A DNA stretch of 37,925 nt, taken from the NCBI RefSeq assembly GCF_001039355.2, contig NW_019775781.1:8521-46445 (forward strand). Direction: 5' to 3'. Origin of the DNA: Lingula anatina (lineage: Eukaryota; Brachiopoda; Lingulata; Lingulida; Lingulidae). Position 1 is the stretch's first letter; every line of letters starts with the position of its first letter. This document shows, one piece after another, positions 11,051-23,446 of the stretch. A model generated the notes under the pieces. The model searched no databases and was not told the origin of the DNA. It saw nothing but the letters and a program-made list of their open reading frames with translations. Position numbers and translations under genes: made by a program.

Positions 11051-11479
11051 AAACAAGACATATATAACCACCCTGTAGCAGCATTAGATCTACATTTATG
11101 TACATGTATACTCCCCTGTCAAATAAGTGTCACCCTTAAGGCAATGCGTAAAGTGATACAGAAAACCATGAACCAATCTTCTTTATTCACCTTCTAAATG
11201 GAATTTTTTCACAAAAATTTAATGATTATACAACCAATGAATATGTAAACTATTGTAAAAACATCTAAGCCACATTTTATTATTCTCTACAGTAGCCTCT
11301 GGGTTGGAGGACGCACCTGACCTATCTATGCTTGGAGTCTAAAAGTTTAGTTTAGCGTTCCTCATACGGTGCAAAGATGGTATGAGATCATTTTTGTTTT
11401 GCAGAGTCATCCCTCAGTTATCCATTTCCAAAGATATCCCAAGCATTCTTTATGAGGTTCTGATTTAGATGCGTCTGGA

Positions 11480-12015
11480 TCTGGTATTCAAATAATTAGC
11501 ATTCTGTTGCATCGGCGAGTAGCTCATTCTCATGCTGAAACAAATGGGTGGTCATGGTCCCCAAGATATTCTCCACCGAACTTCTTAAGTTCCTTTCCAG
11601 TACTTGGATGCAAGGGTCTGTTTTAAGGTTATCGTTGACTACTAGCTGTCACCTCCCCTACAATGTAGTTGCCAATTCGAAAGTAACTTCTTACCAGCTG
11701 GTCTCCAAACCCTACGCGTCCATAAATTGTGACAACGCTAAACCTGATTTCATCTGAGAATACCATCATCGCCCACTGGTGTCTGTGCCAGAGTTTCGGT
11801 ATACCACCTGACGTAAACAGTTCAAATTTCTGTCAGTGATCATCGGTCTCATGACGGAAACCCGCCAAAATATTGGCGATTGTGCAGACGTCTTCTGACG
11901 GTTAAGTCAGAAACACTGTTTGCCCTGTTCTTGAGGATGTTGCAGACAAGTTCCTAAATGTCATTTTTTTTCTCTGGGTACGGCTTCTTTCGGTCGGTCT
12001 TACCCAGGCAATGAT
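11480..12015 (-). pseudogene. Decayed Tc1/mariner-like transposase
   Basis: In different minus-strand frames I see a helix-turn-helix-like SDLTVRRRLHNR (about 11874-11910), then LWHRHQWAMMVFSDEIRFSV with VTIYGRV (about 11710-11800), then WRPAGKK (about 11690). These correspond to the Tc1 pattern S-x-x-T-V-R-R-R-L, R-x-x-W-x-x-V-x-F-S-D-E-x-R-F, and V-W-R-P-x-G. Frameshifts and stops separate the blocks. The ends and terminal inverted repeats were not found. Confidence 0.65.
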
Positions 12016-12389
12016 GCTGTCTAAGCATCTGAGTGGTTCTCGGAGCAATTGGGCGGGTCAAAACAACTGCCCCTTACATCGAATGGTAAAAATGCATTCC
12101 TCTCGTTTGGGTAACCGCATATTAAAATAATTGGTGTTGGATTACTTTAATAGTTACGCTAGGTAGGTCAATGATCTATTACTCATACCCAATTTACACG
12201 ATGATCGGTTGCCTAGTTTTTATGTAATAGTAAATTAAAACTATGGGTGCCCTTGAAGCAATGTACAAAAGTGCCGAAGGAGTGATACTATTTTTGCTAG
12301 TAGGGGTGTGTGTAATAGGAATAGACAAAGCAGAATAATATGCTGATTAATCCTTAAAATACTGCTGGACTGTTTTATTATAAATCCAG

Positions 12390-12989
12390 TTGTACCTGAT
12401 TATCTCACCATTGATGGTATAGGCATGCAAAACTTCTTGTAGTTTTTATCTTAAACTGAACATACAAATGGAATAAAGTTCTTTCCAAAGCAGGGTCCAG
12501 ACTGTGTATCTTGTGCATGGAAAAACAAGCGGGTCTGAAGAAAAGTGATCTCACAGAAATTTTTGAAACCAGCTTTAGACCAGTGCTCGGGTATGGTTGC
12601 CACGACGCAACGCCAGAATTGCCGCGGAACATTTTTAGTCCCCAGAGAACATCCAAAGATAGCATTTGGTATTAAAACACCCTGACCTAACAAACGATGA
12701 AGCAATGAACATCAGTGAATCGCCCACCTCGGAATTCGTACTAACTTATTTTACTTTTACACTCGTACCATTGAAAAATACCTTGGGAATCTTAACATTT
12801 ATAGCTTAATAAATTTCGGACTGAACGATTGGGAACACTTTTTAATCATGATGTTTATACCCACTTCAGTGAACTGCGTCTGGTCATGAACTCGTAGCTT
12901 TTGAAAAGAATGGCACTATATATAATTATCAATATTTTCTTTAATATTTATTTTAAAGCTTTTTTTCCAGTGACCGAATCTTGGTCAAT
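12390..12989. repeat. 600-bp direct repeat, copy 1
   Basis: It is identical in length and nearly identical in sequence to 13026-13625 (offset 636). I noticed about three substitutions and no indels. Both copies carry the same short open frames, which have no recognised domain. Confidence 0.9.
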
Positions 12990-13024
12990 AAGATAAGAGT
13001 TTATTTAGCCAATTATAAAAATCG

Positions 13025-13025
13025 N
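13025..13025. other. Single ambiguous base (N), probable assembly join
   Basis: The only N in the window lies immediately before the second copy of the 600-bp repeat, which suggests a gap or join between two allelic contigs. Confidence 0.7.
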
Positions 13026-13625
13026 TTGTACCTGATTATCTCACCATTGATGGTATAGGCATGCAAAACTTCTTGTAGTTTTTATCTTAAACTGAACATA
13101 CAAATGGAATAAAGTTCTTTCCAAAGCAGGGTCCAGACTGTGTATCTTGTGCATGGAAAAACAAGCGGGTCTGAAGAAAAGTGATCTCACAGAAATTTTT
13201 GAAACCAGCTTTAGACCAGTGCTCGGGTATGGTTGCCACGACGCAACGCCAGAATTGCCGCGGAACATTTTTAGTCCCCAGAGAACATCCAAAGATAGCA
13301 TTAGGTATTAAAACACCCTGACCTAACAAACGATGAAGCAATGAACATCAGTGAATCGCCCACCTCGGAATTCGTACTAACTTATTTTACTTTTACACTT
13401 GTACCATTGAAAAATACCTTGGGAATCTTAACATTTATAGCTTAATAAATTTCGGACTGAACGATTGGGAACACTTTTTAATCATGATGTTTATACCCAC
13501 TTCAGTGAACTGCGTCTGGTCATGAACACGTAGCTTTTGAAAAGAATGGCACTATATATAATTATCAATATTTTCTTTAATATTTATTTTAAAGCTTTTT
13601 TTCCAGTGACCGAATCTTGGTCAAT
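13026..13625. repeat. 600-bp direct repeat, copy 2
   Basis: Second copy of 12390-12989. It starts directly after the N with TTGTACCTGATTATCTC and ends where the two flanks diverge (GGTCAAT). Confidence 0.9.
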
Positions 13626-13839
13626 TTTAACACTACATATTTATATTTGCATTCAATACATGTTAAATGTATTGCTAAGATACTACAATAAAATACAATT
13701 GTTACACGAATCTCCTCGCATAGGCAGATATTATTTGCATGTTTTAATGTCTATAATTTGTTTTGGTTTCATTATAAACTCTTTTGGCCGGACATGTTTT
13801 GTTCCGCCGCCCGCCGTCATTGTAAGGAGTGTTGATACC

Positions 13840-14051
13840 TGTACACCACACACACAGTTTTATCCCGAGGCCGGATGCCTGGTGGCTATGTTCATATCTG
13901 TACACCACACACACACAGTATTGTCTCGAGCAAGGATGCCTGGTGGTTATGTTGTGGGCAGTTTACTAGTGGTTACGCGTATGAACAACTGACCAACAAC
14001 TGTCCTAGAGGCATGTCCATCATTAAGGTCTGTAATGGAGAAATTGGTGGG
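13840..14051 (+). other. Short tandem duplication and possible exon, unidentified
   Basis: Two copies of a segment of about 60 bp (TGTACACCACACACACA... GGATGCCTGGTGG) lie at about 13840-13960. They are followed by an open stretch ending at a possible GTGGGT donor near 14052, with residues GQFTSGYAYEQ, NNCPRGMSIIKVCNGE. The cysteines and composition look protein-like, but there is no recognised family and no partner exon. Confidence 0.2.
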
Positions 14052-14099
14052 TTTCCCCTAATCTCATTCATCTCGGCTCGCCCTTATACATGACGCACT

Positions 14100-15029
14100 T
14101 ACCCTTAAACCTAGATTACATTTGCCATGGACGCCGTGCGATGAAATCGCAAACGATTTTCCGTGCGATTTTTATGGCATTATAAGTGTCTCCGGGCTAC
14201 GGCGAGAAAGTGTACAGTACGAGCAGATGCTGTGCTCTTTCGCCGATATAACTTTTAGGTCACGAAGGCAAAATTAATCGTACGGAGCCCTTTCAGTCTG
14301 ACCATTGACCGTACGGCTTCCTTGAAGATCAACACGTGGCGAATTTCAGGTCAGATTCAGGAAAAGCACAACTTCAAATCCGTGCAAGCAAATAACACAA
14401 AGTTTTTAACATCTTTGCTTTTGTTATGCCTCCTAATACATCCAAAGGAGGAAAGAAAACAGACCAGCAACTGATTCAAACATTGTTACGATCACCGCCA
14501 GTCAACTAAACATTGCCCATACGGAAACTGCAATGCCATCAACGATTATCCTACAAACTACGGATTAACATAGCTCAATTTGTCAAAAGTTTTAGCTTGA
14601 AAAAAACGTAGAGGTCACAGATGTCATAAATCCGCACGATTTTGCAAAAGCACCGTCTGCCGTCGCTCAGACGCTGCATGAAAAGGGATACATATACGTG
14701 TACATTACGTACTCCGCATGCCAAATATAATCTATGCTTTAGGTTATAATGAAGAGTTACAAATGTACGCCTGCTCTGTCGTACTACAGTGGACAGAGGT
14801 CCATATGAGTATATTGTATATCAAATTCATTATACGCACAACTTTGAACGTATGAAATTACCCTTTTTCCAGCTTTTGAGAATGAAAGTATGGCAGCGTA
14901 GAAATTGAAAGCGTATTTACACCGTATGACTTGCGTTTGAATATCGTATGAGTAACATAAACAGTAAAAGCGTCTGTCAAGGTATGTCGTCGTAAGTGTG
15001 GCGTATATTATATGTAACGTATAGGCCTA
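14100..15029. other. Intergenic, no gene recognised
   Basis: CGTA-containing words are frequent (GCGTATTT, CGTACG, ACGTATG). That resembles the flank of the inverted-repeat element to the right and may belong to the same mobile element. No coding signal seen. Confidence 0.3.
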
Positions 15030-15642
15030 CAGGCCTACCAAACTACCAGACTCGGCACCTACGGATCCAGAATAAACCGGTATATCAGACCACACTACCC
15101 GTTTTCAAGGTGTGTGTCAGATCGCATTACAGAGTATCATACCCCATCACAAATTTTGTAGGCCTACCTGTCATCCGGGTATCGCGCCTCGTTTTCGTCA
15201 AGTAGGAGTGGTATGAATACAACAACATGGCGACAGACGGTAGTCGGTGAAAAAATCGCATAATTTTATTTAACCCCGACAGAATATGCTTCCGCTATCA
15301 AAATTAGGTATACTTTTCTAAATTAATATATAAGTTTGCAAGTTCTTATTCACAAAACATCATTGGCTATGGTCGAACCTAAATTTTATGTTAAAAAATT
15401 GCGGTATTGTCAGATTTTTAGCATAAACAGGGATTGCAGCAGCGCATGAATCTAGATGAGATGCACTACTTTCCAACCCCGCTTAGGATCATGGCTATCA
15501 CATAGCGCACCAGGCAAAATCGGTGTGGTGGCTGATACTCTGTAATGCGATCTGACACACACCTTGAAAACGGGTAGTGTGGTCTGATATACCGGTTTAT
15601 TCTGGATCCGTAGGTGCCGATTCTGGTTGTTGGGTAGGCCTG
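15030..15642. mobile_element. Foldback-type element with 110-bp inverted arms
   Basis: Position 15030-15139 is repeated in inverted orientation at 15533-15642 at high identity (for example GGATCCAGAATAAACCGG and its complement). The arms enclose about 390 bp of unique sequence. The internal sequence shows no transposase. This looks like a non-autonomous foldback or MITE-like element, perhaps part of a larger insertion. Confidence 0.6.
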
Positions 15643-16632
15643 ATATAAGAACCGCATGTGAGCGTTTGATAAGCATGTAGGCTATATACCTGTATGAGTT
15701 TTAATTAGCATTTGAGTACCGTATATGTATACATATAAATGCAATGAATAACGCATATAAGCATGTGGGAAATGATTGGGCAGCGTACTTCTGTTTGGTT
15801 AATAATTTTGAACTGCAAACTGGATAAAATCCAACTGGTATTATAAAATCCAACTGGTATTATAAAATCGTCACCTCCATCTGGACCAGCTGTGGAAACT
15901 GAACTCTGATCGTACCACTGTGACAAACCGCACGGTTTCTCACGCAATAACCAGACGATAGGTAAACATCAAATACATTCCGCAATCGCTTCCATACTCA
16001 ACGAATATGTTGATATACGCTGGACAAATGGGAACATACGTTAATTAATCGTAAGAGATACGTTCCATACGCTACTTCTAACAACAAGCCGCACTAAAGG
16101 CGTAACTGTTACGTATTCCTAACGTCAATTTCGTGTGCTCGCCGTTTGCCTAGCGTATTCCCAGCGTACGAGCAACGTATTATCATATCAAAGTGAATGT
16201 TCTGATTCATCCAGTTATATATTTTACTGAGATAATGAGAAAATTAAATTTAATATTAAATCTTACATTGATCTGGAGATAAGGTCTTGCCAATTGTAGG
16301 CATTAAACCCCTTAAAGACGTCTACTACAACATGCACCAATCCTGGACTAGTGATATTAATGTGAAGTCGACAAGCTTAGCTTTGCCAAAATACTGTTTA
16401 CCATTTATGCAAATACCATTTAAAACTCATATCACCAGAAAAAAAGGAAATTGTGTTAAATTTTCGTAAATTATTAAATGTCAGTGTAACTGCCCACGAC
16501 ACTTCTTTGTTTTCATTTTTTTGGGGATATTTATTTATTTATTTATTGTTATTATTTTCCTTTACTTGTCCTTTACTTGTTTATTATTCACGCAAAGTGC
16601 ATTTTCCGTTCTTTCTATTTTGCCCTCCTTTG

Positions 16633-16672
<40 letters not shown>

Positions 16673-17200
16673 CTCTCGCTCTACTAATTATAACGTTACA
16701 GGTCACCGCTCACACCTAACCACATGCCTGGACCACACCCTGCACTGAACTGTTCTCATTTCACAGTCAATGTTAGGCTTCCTCTTTCTTCCTTTTCACT
16801 TTACTTTCAAACACGGAACAGGACAGGGAAGTCTCTAACGATACAGTGGATTAGCTCACTTGGGGAACAAGGTAAACTACATGTAATTCACACTAATGTA
16901 AACTTCTTCGGCTTTGGGTCTTTACAACGTTTCTGTCTATCCTTTTATAACGATATTAGCTCACTTCGTCGGAGGACAAGGTAAACTATATCAAAGCTAA
17001 CGTTAACTACTTCGGCTTCGGATCTTCGCAACGTTTCTGTTTATACTTTTTCTTGTACTTTCGTACGTACTTAGTGTATTTTTCAGTATAATTCTTGGGT
17101 TATTTTTCTTGTATTTTTTAATTTTTGATTTCAGTTTTTCTACATTTGACGTTACACTTTTGTTACCTGTTTTTTTATGTACGGACACAGATGTGTATCA
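15643..17200. repeat. Intergenic: short direct repeats, (CT)n tract and a local duplication
   Basis: It includes ATAAAATCCAACTGGTATT in direct repeat near 15822-15865, a (CT)n microsatellite at about 16638-16677, and two diverged copies of a segment of about 120 bp (about 16853-16935 and 16968-17045; AGCTCACTT, GGTAAACTA, CTTCGGCTT, CAACGTTTCTGT). No gene seen. Confidence 0.55.
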
Positions 17201-17204
17201 GTTC

Positions 17205-19500
17205 GAATATCAGCATGATCAGGCCATTTTTATGGAAGTTATGCTGTTTTTTCACTTTATTCAGCATATATCCAAACTGATAACGTGATTTTACCTTTGG
17301 CCTTGAAACTTACAGAACTGATGAATATTCATTAAATGCAGGCCAAGTTCAATAATCAGCATGATCGGGCCATTTTCATAAAAAAGTTATGCTGTTTTTT
17401 TTTTCTTTCTTCACCATATATGCAACCCTGATAAGACATTTCAAGGAAAACTGATAAGCCTATTGCCTTGCAACTCACGGGAGTGATCAATCTTACTAAA
17501 ATACAGGTTGAGTTTGAAAATAAGCTTGATGGTTCAGTTTTGATGAAGTTCTGTCTTTTTTGTATATAAATGTTTTTTCCTCAGATTTAATTCTTAGGCA
17601 TGTTAATAGTCTCATTATTGAACTAATTAGATATGTAAAAGTATTCTATTGACATTCTCTGCATCTGAACAACATTGTTAGTTGATTATATAAAAATGAT
17701 GGTAAACCCGTTATTGTGTATTGCGTAATTAAGTGGAAATAAACTCATATCATTCAGTTTGTCAGATTCAATCATTCACTTTGTTCAGAATCTCAGAATG
17801 GAGGAAATTGGACATTTAAAATTGTTCTATTGATTTTTTCTTATGTCAACAATTTTCTCAGTTGATCATATAAAAATGATAGTAAATTAGTGTTGAAAAT
17901 GCAAAGAAATGCATTTCAGTACAGTTCTCTCTTGTGTACAAATTGGCATTTTCAAGGCGTGACTTGACCTTTGCTAGTCTTATTTTTTAAATATTCATGT
18001 TACCTGCAGTGCATTATTAAATAATGGTGGTGATTATATGCTGTTAAGCATTATGTAATATTGCATCAAAATTGAAGAAAACCGTATTATGGGCACTGCC
18101 TCCATAGTGACCATTAAAGGAAAACCATGTCACTAACTCTTCTCAAACTTAAAGGAAAGTAACATAGGACTTAAGTACAGCTAAAGCTGGAAAACGAGTC
18201 TGATTGGCAGATTTTTCTGGAAGTTATAAAGGATTTTGTGATATAATTTTCATTTTTTATATATTGGCATTTTCAAGGCGTGACTTTGAACTTCCATGAG
18301 CTTCAAGACCTTTGCTAGTCACATTATCTGAATACCCATGATACTTTTATTTTATTATTAAAAATTGATGGTCATTATGCTGTTAAGCATTATGTTATAT
18401 TGCATAAAAAGTTGAGGAAAACCCTATTTTGAACACTGCTGCCACAATGACCATTAAGGGAAAACCATGTTACTTATGATTCTCAATCTTATAGAAAAAA
18501 TTCATAGGACTGTAGTGCAGTTTGTGTTGGAAAATCAGTGTGATTGCTTTCTGTTTGGTCACAATGCAGTTCTGTATGAATTTTTTAACATAATATTTAA
18601 AGTTTTATTGCAACATTGGGTGATCAGCAGAGGGTCAGTCTGTAACTGTCCCTTGGGTAATCACTAGCTAAGTTCAGAGCTGGTAAGTCACTTGTCTAAT
18701 TAAGTTTCAAGTGGCCGTTAAATGAGATTACATAAAACCCACATGTTGAGATTTCCCTGTAAACTCCCATCAGTTAAGCTCTCTGCCAGATACAGTTTGT
18801 GAAAGTCTAAATTATTTGTGTCACATTATTTATAATCAGTGGTAATTATGCAGGTAAATGTTGTTTAATATTGCAAATAAGATTACAGGAGAAAAAAACT
18901 ATTTTGTGTAATGCCTACATTAATGCTATAGATGAATAACTGCTTTATTATCCGCAAACTGTGGTGTTATTCATATCATGTTCATATCATGTTAATACAG
19001 CTGGATTAAAAGTTTGAATAGCGACTTAATTGAAATATTTTTTGATGTTTTCTTTTTTAATTTTTTTAAATTTATTTTTCAAACACTGGCATTTTCAAAT
19101 GTGACTTAACTCCCATCCACCTGCAGCTTTGTACATTTTCTGTATTTCCACATAAGCTATCATATTGGTGTTAATACCGTTAAACATTATGTAATATTGT
19201 TTTATACACTGTCATAATTTTTCACATATTGGGATTTTCATTATGTGAATTTGAACTCTCATGGTCCTGAAACTGTAATCTTATTGATCATGTTACCTGT
19301 TGTGCATGATTAAAACTTAAGTGTTCACTGACTGTGCTGTATGATTGATTATTGCATCAAAATTGACAAAATGATCTATATTCTGCATCTTTATTTTCTG
19401 ATTTTTGTCTGTACATTTGACAGCTTTGTTGCCTTGTTTTTTTTTCAGTTTTATAGTTGATTATGAGAATAAATTGAATAAACCAAATCAATCTGTGTGA
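17205..19500. repeat. Zone of diverged interspersed/tandem repeats
   Basis: Recurring words include ATCAGCATGATC(A/G)GGCCATTTT (17209, 17357), TTGGCATTTTCAAGGCGTGAC (17944, 18264), GCTGTTAAGCATTATGT(A/T)ATATT (18040, 18379), and GGAAAACCATGT (18120, 18460). Fainter copies continue to about 19350. Spacing is irregular, about 120-340 bp. No open frame of note is present. Confidence 0.5.
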
Positions 19501-20154
19501 GACTTTCTTGACTGAGTGCAGCTACAGTCAATTCAATTAGAAGACTAAATGATTGTATTATCATTAATTATATTTGTATACTAATAGCTGTATTGGTATT
19601 ATGAATACTTTATATCCAAGCAGAGAAGGCAGGTCTGGGCATAACAAGACAAATTAAAGCAACCATTCCATTCATTTTGACACGATTTTATTAGACATTC
19701 TTCACCACGATGTTTTCTTCCAGTGCTTTGTTTTTGTTAATTCACTTCAGCAAATCATTGGAGGTTATAGGAGTGTGTACACAAAGCCTTAAACCTGGCA
19801 ATATTAACAGCTGCATCTAAAACAAAGATCTGCACACAGTACATGGAAAAGCGCACAGATTATGGTAAAACATCACGTTACACATACTTAGAGTGGAGAG
19901 ATGGGCGGACAGAGAAATTTGTAACTATTTGTGGAATTTTTCCAACTTTGCCTTGCAAAAACATAGTAATTAAAGATGCATCTGAGGCCACTTCTTGCTT
20001 TAAAGTCGACAAAACGCTAACATACAGTTATACATACATGTACATGTGTAGTATTAATTAAAGAAACAGCAGAAGATGACATAGTTCCCTATTACCCGAT
20101 AAAAGGATATTTAAATGGATTGTTAAGTCCGCTTTCTGTGCTGTCTTTAAACGG
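19500..20154. other. Intergenic, no feature recognised
   Basis: AT-rich unique sequence. A 72-codon plus-strand frame at 19843-20061 has no recognisable motif, and I do not support it as a gene. Confidence 0.4.
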
Positions 20155-20552
20155 GGTAGAAGTAGGTCAGAAAAGTAGGTCAATTAACGACCACATTTTG
20201 AAGAAGGTGCTGTTACTCAGTAAAAGCTCTTTTGGCTGATGATATATACCTTGGCGGGTCAGCTTTTTTTTAGTCATACAAAAACTAGTAAAAACGGTTT
20301 ATATGCGTTACTGGGAGACCAAGCTCCATCGCTTAAACTGTACCTTAAAGGTACATACGAACCGAGCAGTGGAATCCCAGTAACACATGTAAACCACTTC
20401 TACTAGTTTCTTATACTACTCAAATAAATTGGACATGCCAAGGGATAAACTGAACAGATCACTCGATCAGCCATAAAAGAGCTTTAGACTGCTCCTTTCT
20501 TTAAATTTCTGATCAGAAATTTAACCTACTTTCGTGACCTACTTTTCTTCCC
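20155..20552. mobile_element. Long imperfect palindrome (foldback MITE candidate)
   Basis: The left arm has AGTAGGTCAGAAAAGTAGGTC (20161), AAAGCTCTTTTGGCTGA (20223) and AAAACTAGTAAAAACGG, then GTTACTGGGA. The right arm carries their complements in reverse order: TCCCAGTAAC, CTTCTACTAGTTTC, GCCATAAAAGAGCTTTAG, and GACCTACTTTTC (20536). The centre is GTACCTTAAAGGTAC at 20340-20354. The whole element of about 400 bp can fold back on itself and has no coding capacity. Confidence 0.7.
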
Positions 20553-21446
20553 ATTTGACATACAGCATAGAATGCTGGCAGAAAAATCCGTTCAAACATC
20601 ATTTTCGGGTAAAATTAAACACTGCCTTTTGGTAATTTTCTTAGTTATACTACTAGAAACTATATGCTTGCATTTGGTCGTTTTTTGTGACAAAAAATTG
20701 GCTTTGTATGCATCTTTAAACTACACGATAACCTACATAAAAGTACAATCCAAATAAAATTATCTTTGTAGATTCTAACGCACATGTCTTTAAGCATGAA
20801 TGCTTGACCTTTAAAATCTATCAATTTTACATACAGCATAACAATGCTCAAAATATAAAAACAATTCCACATACATTTGAGCAATAAAACAGAACTAAAC
20901 AACATAGCTGGCAAACACAGTCACCACAATGAGAAAAATTTGCAATAATAGTTTTTTTAAAATAATAACGTTCACTCATGCCAATTTTCAAAAGCATCCT
21001 GCCTAACATACACGTAAACATGTGAATTGTAAAACATAATAATGGATTGAGATATATCACCTAAATACATTTTAAAAACTTATTTGAAAATATTCTAACC
21101 ATGCTGATATTTCAAATGAATCTTTTTAAAGCAAACAATGCTACTCAGTAAATTTAAAGTAAAACAGAATTTGGGTTGGCAGTGAAAAGGTTTGATGCTT
21201 CAGAATGTGCCAACATAGACACACACAATGATAAGAATGTATAAAGACACATACATCGACAAGACGAACAGACAATGATGAGAATGTATCAACACATGCA
21301 GTGTCTGTATACAAAATGGATGGAAGACTCAAAACAGCATGCAATCAAAATAAACCATAAACCACATCTTAATACTCTGTAGATGTCTTCAAGTTACATT
21401 CCTATAGTAGCTTCTATATCCTCCAGTTACAGAGCACAACATATGA
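20553..21446. other. Intergenic, no feature recognised
   Basis: AT-rich. Short open frames on both strands lack domains. It lies more than 2 kb downstream of the CERKL stop codon. Confidence 0.4.
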
Positions 21447-22466
21447 CATCTACAGTCTACTTCTGGTTATCTCAGCCATATGATATGTGACATCCTATAC
21501 AGTCTACTTCTGGTTATCTCAGCCATATGATATGTGACATCTACAGTCTACTTCTGGTTATCTCAGCCATATGATATGTGACATCTACAGTCTACTTCTG
21601 GTTATCTCAGCCATATGATATGTGACATCTACAGTCTACTTCTGGTTATCTCAGCCATATGATATGTGACATCTACAGTCTACTTCTGGTTATCTCAGCC
21701 ATATGATATGTGACATCTACAGTCTACTTCTGGTTATCTCAGCCATATGATATGTGACATCTACAGTCTACTTCTGGTTATCTCAGCCATATGATATGTG
21801 ACATCTACAGTCTACTTCTGGTTATCTCAGCCATATGATATGTGACATCTACAGTCTACTTCTGGTTATCTCAGCCATATGATATGTGACATCTACAGTC
21901 TACTTCTGGTTATCTCAGCCATATGATATGTGACATCTACAGTCTACTTCTGGTTATCTCAGCCATATGATATGTGACATCTACAGTCTACTTCTGGTTA
22001 TCTCAGCCATATGATATGTGACATCTACAGTCTACTTCTGGTTATCTCAGCCATATGATATGTGACATCTACAGTCTACTTCTGGTTATCTCAGCCATAT
22101 GATATGTGACATCTACAGTCTACTTCTGGTTATCTCAGCCATATGATATGTGACATCTACAGTCTACTTCTGGTTATCTCAGCCATATGATATGTGACAT
22201 CTACAGTCTACTTCTGGTTATCTCAGCCATATGATATGTGACATCTACAGTCTACTTCTGGTTATCTCAGCCATATGATATGTGACATCTACAGTCTACT
22301 TCTGGTTATCTCAGCCATATGATATGTGACATCTTCAGTCTACTTCTGGTTATCTCAGCCATATGATATGTGACATCTGCAGTCTACTTCTGGTTATCTC
22401 AGCCATATGATATGTGACATCTACAGTCTACTTCTGGTTATCTCAGCCATATGATATATGACATCT
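21447..22466. repeat. 44-bp minisatellite, about 23 copies
   Basis: The unit runs CTACAGTCTACTTCTGGTTA then TCTCAGCCATATGATATGTGACAT. It is almost perfectly conserved; the exceptions are the second unit, which has an inserted CCTATA, and two units near the right end with T or G for A. It lies downstream of the CERKL gene. Confidence 0.95.
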
Positions 22467-23358
22467 TGGTGGTCACAAATGTTACATTCAAAACACTAAC
22501 GACATGAATCATAATAAAAGATTGCAGTTTTTGATTAGGACGGACAACATACACATTTGTGTTTTTTTTTTTTTTGGACCAACTTAATTACCCATTGACC
22601 TGTATGTCTATTCAAACAAACCTGCATTGTGTGGCTTTATAGGCTCATTTAACAAAAAAATCTAAATAACAATTATCACATGGCGTAGCAAAAAAAGCTG
22701 CCACAAATCAGAAAGAAAATGTGGCTGACAAAAAATTTCAATTTAAAATAAAGTCATCAAAATCACAGTAAGTTCTTGAGTAAAAATTGTCCTAGCATAT
22801 ATATATATATATAAGCCTTTTCTTTCTTATCTACACTAATGTCTGACACTTAATCAAAGAGCAATGCAAATAGCTATCTTCAATATGTTGTACAGACCAG
22901 CATGAATGTAAATAGAGTAGTTGATATAATTAAAATTTACAGTTTGGGTAATCATGTTTTTTTATTTTCAAAATATCACATTTTTTTATGCATAAATGGA
23001 ATGTATATTAAAATTTGAAAACTGGATGTAGGATTACAAACTTTGCGTCTAACATTTTATCAATTATTTCCTGAGCAGCTCTCACTTTGTACTGAAACCT
23101 GAAGCTTGTCAAAAACTATCAGTAGAGACTGATGACCTTGGAATATACATAAAAATCTCAAACCTAGTATGGTATCTTCTCAAATTTCTCATTCTGAAAT
23201 TTGCCTTTCAATCGATTTACCCTAAATTCACTTCCAAGACCTAAATACATGTAATATCCACATCAGGAATGCATCTTGAAACCTTAATATCTGTATTCAA
23301 CATAAGAAATGTATCTTGGTACTTTAATATATTTATCCACATCAGGAATGTATGACAC
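22467..23358. other. Probable 3' UTR or downstream flank of the CERKL gene
   Basis: AT-rich with no open frame. Several AATAAA- or ATTAAA-like hexamers occur on the minus strand, for example at 22961-22966, but none can be chosen as the poly(A) signal from sequence alone. Confidence 0.35.
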
Positions 23359-23446
23359 CAATATAGGTCAGAACCTTGGTATACAGCTAATATAGGTCAG
23401 AACCTTGGTATACAGCCAATATAGGTCAGAACCTTGGTATACAGCC
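23359..23446. repeat. 29-bp tandem repeat (3 copies) spanning the CERKL stop codon
   Basis: Units start at 23359, 23388 and 23417 and read AATATAGGTCAGAACCTTGG then TATACAGC. The true stop codon (23426-23428) and the last few CERKL codons lie in the rightmost unit. The two other units sit in the 3' UTR and carry copies of the same codons. Confidence 0.9.

Noticed and set aside
12405-13341. Short open frames repeated in both copies of the 600-bp duplication
   Set aside because: They repeat only because the DNA is duplicated; no recognisable domain.
14996-15676. Similar short peptides encoded on opposite strands near 15.1 and 15.6 kb
   Set aside because: Their similarity comes from the 110-bp inverted arms, not from paralogous genes.
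21447-22466. CRISPR-like array (44-bp period)
   Set aside because: No spacers; every base of the period is repeated.
22961-22966. AATAAA on the minus strand as the CERKL poly(A) signal
   Set aside because: Several similar hexamers lie in this AT-rich stretch, and nothing singles this one out.
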